Assembly: GCA_964542225.1 (NCBI GenBank) | Contig: CAZITO010000035.1 | Coordinates: 1-20,080, forward strand | Reading direction: 5' to 3' | From: Scybalousia_A sp964542225 | GTDB taxonomy: Bacteria; Bacteroidota; Bacteroidia; Bacteroidales; P3 | Length of the DNA: 20,080 nt | Shown here: positions 14,840-20,080 of the stretch, piece by piece | Layout of the letters: each line of letters opens with the position of its first letter | How positions within the stretch are numbered: position 1 is the first letter of the stretch | Position numbers and translations under genes: made by a program | The notes under the pieces: generated by a model | What the model saw: only the letters and a program-made list of their open reading frames with translations | What the model was told of the DNA's origin: nothing | The model's database searches: none

Positions 14840-17416
14840 ATGAATCAAAATATATCAAATAAACAAATAGAGACAACTGCAGCGACAGGTCTGGAAAAAG
14901 AAAATCAAATAAATCTTGCCGAGTTGTGGTTTAAAGTGTGCGAGAAATGGTATCTTTTTGCAATAGCGGTAGCCATAGCATTGATTCTTGCTTTTTTTGT
15001 CAATAGATATGCTACCCCTAAGTATGAGGCTTCCTCTTCTCTTTTGATAAAGACAAACAACGATATGTTGAATTCCATGTCTTTGGGTACTACATTGCTT
15101 CGCTCGGGTAATGAAGATTTTCAAAACGCAATAGGAACAATACAGTCCTATAGCATAACAAAGCAAGTCCTTAAATCAATGAATATGTATGTATCTTATT
15201 ATCAAAGATTGAATTTCAGGTATGACGATATATACAAGGACTCTCCTTTTGAGGTTATTTTGGATATTACCCAGCCTCAACCTACCAATATGAATATAAA
15301 GGTAAAAATATTGGACAAGAAAAACTTTGAACTCTCATACGATGCCAAAAGCAATATCTCCGTATATGATTATGTGGCTGACCAACTTTTGGATGAGAAA
15401 ACAGATGTGCCAAGCAGAGATGTCAAATTAAAATTTGGTGAATGGTACGACAAAGACGGTATGCGTTTCAAGGTCAAACTTGTAGAAGACAAGTGGGACG
15501 AAAAGAATATAAACCTACCATACGCTTTTAGAATTAACAATTTGGAAGCAATGTCGGAGGCTTATAATTCCACAAAGATAGACCTTATCAACAAAGAATC
15601 CTCTATTGTAACCATCAAATTCAGAGATGACAACCCTAAAATTGCGGTGGATTTTGTTAACACTTTGTGTCAGGTATATATAGATAAAACTTTTGAGGAA
15701 AAGAATTATCTGAATATAGCAACCATAGATTTCGTTAATAATCAGATAGCGGCAATTTCTGATTCTCTTTCCACTGCTGAGGCAAAAAAAGAATCTTTCA
15801 AAGAAGCCCACAATACTCTTAACCTTACCAACGATGGTCAGTATTTGTATGAAAAAAGCAACAAACTGCAAGAGCAGAAAGCCTCAGAATATGCCAAAAG
15901 ACAATATTACAACTATCTGACCAACTATATAAATGTCGCAGATATAGACGAAGGTATAGCCTCGCCTGAGGCGGCTGGGGTAACTGATGTTGTACTTAAC
16001 ACACTTATAGGAAAACTCTCCGATGCCATAATAGAATATAAAACCATGGCAGCCAAACGCTCAGATAAGAACCCTAAGACAAAAGAGTTAAAAACTATCA
16101 TAGAAACAATAAGAAATCAGATATCAGAAAGTTTAAAGAGTATAAAAGAGGCTTCAAACATTATTGTGAAAGAATTGGATAGGCAACAGAATGAATTGCA
16201 AATTGCTATTAACAAACTGCCTTCCACAGAAAGAAATATGATAAACATAGAGCGTCAATTCAAATTTAATGATGAAATATACTCTTTCTTGTATCAAAAA
16301 AGAGCAGACGCTGAAATAGCGAAAAATGCGGCTTTGCCAGACCATAAGATTATAGACAAAGCAACTGTTTCCACCAAGGTTTATCCTCGTACGGCGTTAA
16401 ATTTTCTTATTGCTTTCATATTGGGACTACTTTTGCCGGGCTTATATGTATTTGTTAAGTATATAACAAAAGATACAGTAGACAGCAAGGACGATTTACA
16501 GAAAGTTTCTCAAAATCCTATACTTGGTTACATCCCTCGTTTTCCGGATGGAAGCAATCCTTTAATGGTCTTTAACAAACCTAAATCTCAAATAACAGAA
16601 TGTTATAGGACAATAAGAACCAATGTTAAATATATTTTGGATAGTAAGGCAAACAATGATAATTTGGGAAAAACTATTCTTGTTACTTCTTCTATGCCAA
16701 ACGAAGGTAAGAGTCTTACTTCTGTAAATATTGCCTCTGTTTTCTCCATAAACAAGAGTAAAACATTGCTTTTGGAATGTGACCTTAGAAAACCAAGATA
16801 CCACAAAACCTTTGGACTTGATGCAAGTAAAGGTATAACATACTACTATGTAGGCAAAGTGGGTGTTGAGGATATAATTCAACACACCGAGTTTGATAAT
16901 TTTGATGTGATATGTGTGGGACAAGTACCCCCTAATCCATCAGAAATAATAGATTCCGAAAAGATGAAAAATCTTATCTTGGAATTGAGAAAAAGATATG
17001 ATTACATTATTTTGGATACTCCTCCTGTAAATCTTATTGCAGATGCTCAAACTTTGGCAAAACAAGTGGATGTTGTGTTGTATATGGTCAGACTTGGTAG
17101 AACTTCAGCCTCAATTCTTACAAATTCTTTGATAGAAATGGAACAAAGAAGCAAGGTGGAGGTAAATTTCATACTCAACGGAGTAGAGAATGTTATGCAA
17201 AAATATGGTTATGGTAAAGGTTATGCCTATGGCGGAGGCTATGGTTACGGATACGGAAAATACGGCTATGGTAACGGCTATGGCTACGGTTATTTTGATG
17301 ATGAAGCAATATCAAATCATACTCATTTCAAAAAACACAAGTATCACAATTTTGATAATCAAACAGATAGAGATATAAGGGGGGGGGGAATTTTAAGAAA
17401 GAAATATAAAATCTAA
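14840..17416 (+). CDS. Wzc-like polysaccharide co-polymerase and BY-type tyrosine kinase
   Basis: An 858-residue inner-membrane protein. It has an N-terminal Wzz domain with TM1 (about 37-55), a long periplasmic helical part (about 270-510), TM2 (about 518-540) and a cytosolic bacterial tyrosine kinase domain. Walker A is SSMPNEGKS (617-625), Walker A' is LLLECDLR (643-650) and Walker B is YIILDTPP with D726. The tyrosine cluster at 789-818 has 12 Tyr in 30 residues in a Gly-Tyr pattern; its autophosphorylation controls octamer assembly and chain length in Wzc. After the cluster a His- and Lys-rich segment leads to a terminal sequence set by a ten-G run (17379-17388). Slippage by one base would change the last residues. 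Together with the Wza-like protein it forms the export module; no glycosyltransferases, flippase or polymerase are in the window. Confidence 0.92.
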   Translation: MNQNISNKQIETTAATGLEKENQINLAELWFKVCEKWYLFAIAVAIALILAFFVNRYATPKYEASSSLLIKTNNDMLNSMSLGTTLLRSGNEDFQNAIGTIQSYSITKQVLKSMNMYVSYYQRLNFRYDDIYKDSPFEVILDITQPQPTNMNIKVKILDKKNFELSYDAKSNISVYDYVADQLLDEKTDVPSRDVKLKFGEWYDKDGMRFKVKLVEDKWDEKNINLPYAFRINNLEAMSEAYNSTKIDLINKESSIVTIKFRDDNPKIAVDFVNTLCQVYIDKTFEEKNYLNIATIDFVNNQIAAISDSLSTAEAKKESFKEAHNTLNLTNDGQYLYEKSNKLQEQKASEYAKRQYYNYLTNYINVADIDEGIASPEAAGVTDVVLNTLIGKLSDAIIEYKTMAAKRSDKNPKTKELKTIIETIRNQISESLKSIKEASNIIVKELDRQQNELQIAINKLPSTERNMINIERQFKFNDEIYSFLYQKRADAEIAKNAALPDHKIIDKATVSTKVYPRTALNFLIAFILGLLLPGLYVFVKYITKDTVDSKDDLQKVSQNPILGYIPRFPDGSNPLMVFNKPKSQITECYRTIRTNVKYILDSKANNDNLGKTILVTSSMPNEGKSLTSVNIASVFSINKSKTLLLECDLRKPRYHKTFGLDASKGITYYYVGKVGVEDIIQHTEFDNFDVICVGQVPPNPSEIIDSEKMKNLILELRKRYDYIILDTPPVNLIADAQTLAKQVDVVLYMVRLGRTSASILTNSLIEMEQRSKVEVNFILNGVENVMQKYGYGKGYAYGGGYGYGYGKYGYGNGYGYGYFDDEAISNHTHFKKHKYHNFDNQTDRDIRGGGILRKKYKI
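17379..17388 (+). repeat. G10 homopolymer tract in the 3' end of the Wzc-like gene
   Basis: Ten consecutive G in an AT-rich sequence, ten codons before the stop. In the present length the end reads RGGGILRKKYKI. With nine G it would read RGGEF and stop; with eleven G, RGGGNFKKEI and stop. All forms keep the kinase domain and tyrosine cluster. Such tracts are typical slippage sites. Confidence 0.9.
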
Positions 17417-17449
17417 CTTAAAATAAATAGTTTGTATGTAAAACTTTTT

Positions 17450-17490
17450 ACTTATAGGACGAAAAGACCTTGTGTTTTCGTCCTATAAGT
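17450..17490 (+). terminator. Perfect 16-bp hairpin after the Wza/Wzc operon, likely terminator
   Basis: Arms 17450-17465 (ACTTATAGGACGAAAA) and 17475-17490 are perfectly complementary around a 9-nt loop. The stem ends 20 bp before the radical SAM ATG at 17511. Only a short TTTAACTT follows, so it is a weak intrinsic terminator by the T-run criterion, and it may instead protect the 3' end of the wzc transcript. Confidence 0.7.
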
Positions 17491-17510
17491 TTAACTTAGA
17501 AAAAATATTT

Positions 17511-18485
17511 ATGCATTGTAATATACCTATATTTATTCCTCATTTGGCTTGCGCTCACAATTGTATCTTTTGCAATCAAAGGCATATTAGTGGACAGACC
17601 AAGGCTCCGACTATAGAACAGGTAAAAGAGATAATTGACTCTCATCTTGCGACCATAAAGGAGGGAACAGAAGTAGAGGTGGCTTTTTTTGGAGGAAGTT
17701 TTACAGGCATAGAAATGAATCTGCAAAACAAATATTTGCAAGCAATACAGCCTTATATTAAAGAAGGCAAAGTAAAGTCCATTCGTCTATCCACCCGACC
17801 GGATTACATAAACGAACAAATTCTTTACAATCTTAAATCTCATAATGTTTCGGACATAGAATTGGGCGCGCAGTCTTTAGACGATGAGGTTTTGTCTTTT
17901 TCCGAAAGAGGACACAATGTGGAGGATGTTTATAAGGCAGCACAACTTATAAATTCTTACGGGTTTAATCTTGGTTTGCAAATGATGATAGGTTTGCCCT
18001 TAGATACCAAAGAAAAGAGTGTGAATACGGCAAAAAAAATACTTTCCTTAGGAGCAAAAACCACAAGAATATATCCAACTTTGGTTATAGAACATACCGC
18101 TTTGGCAAAACTTTATAGAGAAAACACATACACCCCATTGACCATTAATCAGGCTATAGATTGGACAAAAGAGGTTTATAAAGTGTTTGCCAACAGTAAT
18201 ATTAAAATACTCAGAGTCGGTTTGCATCCCTCCAAAGATTTGATATCGGGTAAGGGCTTTTTGGCAGGTCCTTTTCATATTTCTTTTTTTGAATTAGTAC
18301 TTTCCGCTATTTGGCGAGATAGATTGTTGCAATTGGACGATAAAGTAAAAACCATATACGTTAACCCCAAAGATATAAACCATATTATAGGTTATCAATC
18401 AAAAAATAAGGACATTATCCTCAGTCGCTCCCTCAATATCATTCAAACCGCAAACATACAGCAGGGAGAATTGGGAACAGAATAA
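17511..18485 (+). CDS. Elp3/YhcC-like radical SAM protein
   Basis: From ATG 17511 the protein has 324 residues. The N-terminal cluster motif is C14-x3-C18-x2-C21 (HLACAHNCIFCNQ), with the Elp3-type IPHL start and QRHISGQ following. FFGGSFTGIE is the SAM-binding GGxF-type motif, and LSTRPDYI, IELGAQSLDD and GLQMMIGLP complete the TIM-barrel pattern of the Elp3/YhcC group. A C-terminal region with RVGLHPS resembles the Radical_SAM_C domain. No acetyltransferase domain follows, so it is not full Elp3. Role unknown; related proteins are linked to tRNA or cofactor chemistry only by similarity. A GTG at 17472 would add 13 residues but lies inside the hairpin, so ATG 17511 is preferred. RarA follows after 61 bp. 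Confidence 0.8.
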   Translation: MHCNIPIFIPHLACAHNCIFCNQRHISGQTKAPTIEQVKEIIDSHLATIKEGTEVEVAFFGGSFTGIEMNLQNKYLQAIQPYIKEGKVKSIRLSTRPDYINEQILYNLKSHNVSDIELGAQSLDDEVLSFSERGHNVEDVYKAAQLINSYGFNLGLQMMIGLPLDTKEKSVNTAKKILSLGAKTTRIYPTLVIEHTALAKLYRENTYTPLTINQAIDWTKEVYKVFANSNIKILRVGLHPSKDLISGKGFLAGPFHISFFELVLSAIWRDRLLQLDDKVKTIYVNPKDINHIIGYQSKNKDIILSRSLNIIQTANIQQGELGTE

Positions 18486-18519
18486 AGAGGGCTGTTTATT
18501 TTTATATCAAATGATTTTG

Positions 18520-18527
18520 TAATTTTG
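18520..18527 (+). promoter_or_regulatory. Possible -7 box of rarA
   Basis: TAATTTTG matches TAnnTTTG, about 20 nt before the rarA ATG. No TTG is present at the matching -33 position, so this is half a promoter at best; cotranscription from the radical SAM gene is an alternative. Confidence 0.4.
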
Positions 18528-18546
18528 CAAGACTAATATTTTTGAT

Positions 18547-19803
18547 ATGAAACCTTTAGCAGAAATACTCCGACCAAAAACTTTGGACGATTATCTTGGA
18601 CAACAACATTTGGTAGGCAAGGGAGCCATACTTCGCAATGCCATAGAAAAAGGTCAAATTCCTTCCATGATACTTTGGGGACCTCCCGGCGTAGGAAAAA
18701 CCACTCTTGCCAACATCATAGCCACTACTCTAACGCTTCCTTTTTTCTCTCTTTCCGCCATCAACTCGGGAGTAAAGGAAGTAAGGGAGGTGATAGATAA
18801 AGCCAAACAATATGGTAATAATAGTGTGTTATTTATAGATGAAATACACAGATTTTCAAAATCTCAACAAGACTCTTTGCTTGGAGCAGTGGAAAGAGGT
18901 ATAGTAACCCTTATAGGTGCCACAACAGAAAACCCATCCTTTGAAGTCATAAGTCCTTTACTATCTCGCTGTCAGGTTTATATACTCAAAGAATTGGATA
19001 AGCAGGATTTGAACGCTCTGCTTTCCAAGGCACAAAGTCATATACAACAGACAGAGCAACGCAACATAGAACTCAAACAAACCGAAGCCTTGTTGAGAAT
19101 AAGTGGAGGTGATGCGAGAAAATTGCTTAATGCTTTTGAAATGGTATGTACTCAAAGCAAGGGTGATTTAACAATTACCAATGATTTGGTAAAAAATATT
19201 ATTCAACAAAATATTGCTCTCTACGACAAAAAAGGGGAGAATCATTACAATATAATTTCGGCTTTTATAAAGAGTATGCGAGGCTCCGACCCCAATGCTG
19301 CTGTTTACTGGTTGGCACGAATGATAGACGCGGGAGAAGACCCTTTGTTTATTGCTCGGCGTATGATTATACTCGCCTCTGAGGATATAGGCAACGCCAA
19401 CCCTAATGCCTTACTTTTGGCAAATGCTTGTTTTGAGGCTTGCAACAAGATAGGTTATCCCGAGTGTAGAATAACACTATCACAAACTGCCATATACCTT
19501 GCTACATCCGCCAAAAGCAACGCTTCCTATCTTGCCATAGATAACGCTTTGGCAGAGGTAAAGCGTAGTGGAGATTTGCCTGTTCCTTTACATCTGAGAA
19601 ATGCTACAACAAAACTAATGAAACAAATAGGTTATGGAGATGACTATCGGTATGCTCACAATTATGAGGGCAACTTTGTCAAACAACAATTTATGCCCGA
19701 TGATTTACAGGGTAAAATTTTGTATCAACCACAAGACAACCCAAAAGAAAAACAAATACTCTCCTCCTTACAAAATCATTGGAAAGATATTTATAATTAC
19801 TAA
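18547..19803 (+). CDS. rarA: Replication-associated recombination AAA+ ATPase RarA/MgsA
   Basis: A 418-residue cytosolic AAA+ ATPase of the RarA/MgsA/WRNIP1 family, related to clamp loaders, that acts at stalled replication forks with SSB. It opens with the family signature LAEILRPKTLDDYLGQQHLVG (4-24). Walker A is GPPGVGKT (45-52) and Walker B is LFIDEIHRF (95-103) with D98 and E99. Sensor 1 lies in GATTENPSF (124-132), and R141 in LLSRC is the likely arginine finger. The C-terminal half contains the tetramerisation region (AFIKSMRGSDPNAAVYWLARMI, from about residue 240) and ends with the family's typical LPVPLHLRNATTKLMK and GYGDDYRYAHNYEGNF. Length is somewhat below E. coli RarA (447). Last gene before the right repeat; no strong terminator follows. 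Confidence 0.95.
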   Translation: MKPLAEILRPKTLDDYLGQQHLVGKGAILRNAIEKGQIPSMILWGPPGVGKTTLANIIATTLTLPFFSLSAINSGVKEVREVIDKAKQYGNNSVLFIDEIHRFSKSQQDSLLGAVERGIVTLIGATTENPSFEVISPLLSRCQVYILKELDKQDLNALLSKAQSHIQQTEQRNIELKQTEALLRISGGDARKLLNAFEMVCTQSKGDLTITNDLVKNIIQQNIALYDKKGENHYNIISAFIKSMRGSDPNAAVYWLARMIDAGEDPLFIARRMIILASEDIGNANPNALLLANACFEACNKIGYPECRITLSQTAIYLATSAKSNASYLAIDNALAEVKRSGDLPVPLHLRNATTKLMKQIGYGDDYRYAHNYEGNFVKQQFMPDDLQGKILYQPQDNPKEKQILSSLQNHWKDIYNY

Positions 19804-19826
19804 TTTAAATAACAGGCTGTTTTACT

Positions 19827-19880
19827 CCTATACTAACCTACCCAAAACCACAAACAACGGCTCTGCCCTATGCTAACCTA
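19827..19880. repeat. Short direct repeats next to the right inverted repeat
   Basis: CCTATACTAACCTA (19827-19840) recurs as CCTATGCTAACCTA (19867-19880), one mismatch, starts 40 bp apart. Between them lies AACGGCTCTGCCCT (19856-19869), whose reverse complement is found at 210-223 beside the left repeat. The region looks like a degraded outer part of the same repeat family. Confidence 0.6.
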
Positions 19881-19907
19881 TAAAAAACAAAGAAAAGCAA
19901 AAAAACG

Positions 19908-20065
19908 GTTTACTGAAAATCAATAAGTTACAAAATAAATTTTTGCACGCGTTTGGTCAGGTCGTAGAATCTTCGTAACTTTGCATAGAGAAATACCCCT
20001 AAGAGAAAATTTCCAATTTTTACCATTATAACTACTTGATAATCAATAAAAACGAATCGGCGTTT
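19908..20065. repeat. Right copy of the 158-bp inverted repeat
   Basis: Reverse complement of 1-158 with about 12 mismatches and no gaps by hand alignment. Mismatches are concentrated in the part matching about 54-64 of the left copy, while a 30-bp block containing the TAACTTTG box (matching 71-100) is identical. It has no open reading frame and starts about 105 bp after the rarA stop. Confidence 0.9.
19953..19983 (+). promoter_or_regulatory. Outward-facing promoter-like motif in right repeat
   Basis: TTG (19953-19955), 20 bp, then TAACTTTG (19976-19983), the same as on the minus strand of the left repeat. It would transcribe rightward out of the window; its target is not visible. Confidence 0.4.
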
Positions 20066-20080
20066 TATTTTATCGAAACG

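Noticed and set aside
17190..17378. Second-frame ORF over the Gly-Tyr repeat, rich in Met, Val, Thr and Ala
   Set aside because: It is a frame shadow of the repeated GGTTATGG-like codons in the Wzc-like gene.
17472..17510. GTG-initiated N-terminal extension of the radical SAM protein
   Set aside because: The 13 extra codons lie in the right arm of a perfect hairpin, and the family normally begins just before the IPHLxC motif, as from ATG 17511.
19827..19880. Possible small CRISPR array from the two CCTATNCTAACCTA copies
   Set aside because: There are only two short units with a 26-bp gap and no cas genes; they are better explained as part of the flanking repeat family.
1..20080. Genomic island or transposon bounded by the inverted repeats
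   Set aside because: No transposase, integrase or cargo genes are present, and the contents are conserved housekeeping and envelope genes. The repeats are kept as a finding, but a mobile element call is not supported.

Overview
The window looks like chromosomal DNA from a member of the Bacteroidota, most likely of the order Bacteroidales. The evidence is AT-rich sequence; repeated promoter boxes of the type TTG, about 19 bp, then TAnnTTTG in front of genes and tRNAs; no consistent Shine-Dalgarno sequences; and a gene set typical of the group. That set includes a Bacteroidota-type LptD beside an amidase and an MCE protein, a TPR/PD40 envelope protein resembling PorE, and a Wza/Wzc pair with a glycine-tyrosine-rich kinase tail. 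Genus cannot be decided from the sequence. Most of the content is housekeeping. I see no transposase, CRISPR array, prophage, restriction or recognisable defence genes.

Layout. At 1-158 lies one copy of a repeat whose inverted partner lies at 19908-20065. About 360 bp of non-coding DNA follows, with a small pseudoknot-like set of complementary arms, then tRNA-Asn(GTT) with its own promoter and terminator. From 652 come an MFS transporter and, convergent with it, an amidase-MCE operon on the minus strand. A compact divergent promoter region separates that operon from lptD, which is followed by a frameshifted HAD hydrolase. Next are ornithine carbamoyltransferase with a leader and strong terminator, tRNA-Ser(GGA), and a minus-strand NUDIX hydrolase. 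Then pyrE, an SRPBCC protein and the TPR/PD40 protein form a probable operon. MiaB follows, then the polysaccharide export pair (Wza-like lipoprotein and Wzc-like tyrosine kinase), a perfect 16-bp hairpin, an Elp3/YhcC-like radical SAM protein and RarA.

How the genes fit together. The largest theme is the cell envelope: LptD inserts lipopolysaccharide in the outer membrane, the amidase cuts peptidoglycan, the MCE protein suggests lipid traffic between membranes, the PD40 protein is probably periplasmic or outer-membrane associated, and the Wza/Wzc pair exports and controls polysaccharide. The remainder covers pyrimidine and arginine metabolism, tRNA modification and replication-fork maintenance.

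The points most worth a second look are: a ten-G tract that sets the last codons of the Wzc-like kinase and could be slippage-variable; the inverted terminal repeats, each carrying an outward-facing promoter-like motif; the HAD gene broken at an eight-T run; the overlapping amidase and lptD promoters; and a nine-codon leader ORF with two adjacent Arg codons before the carbamoyltransferase. No complete undescribed system is evident.
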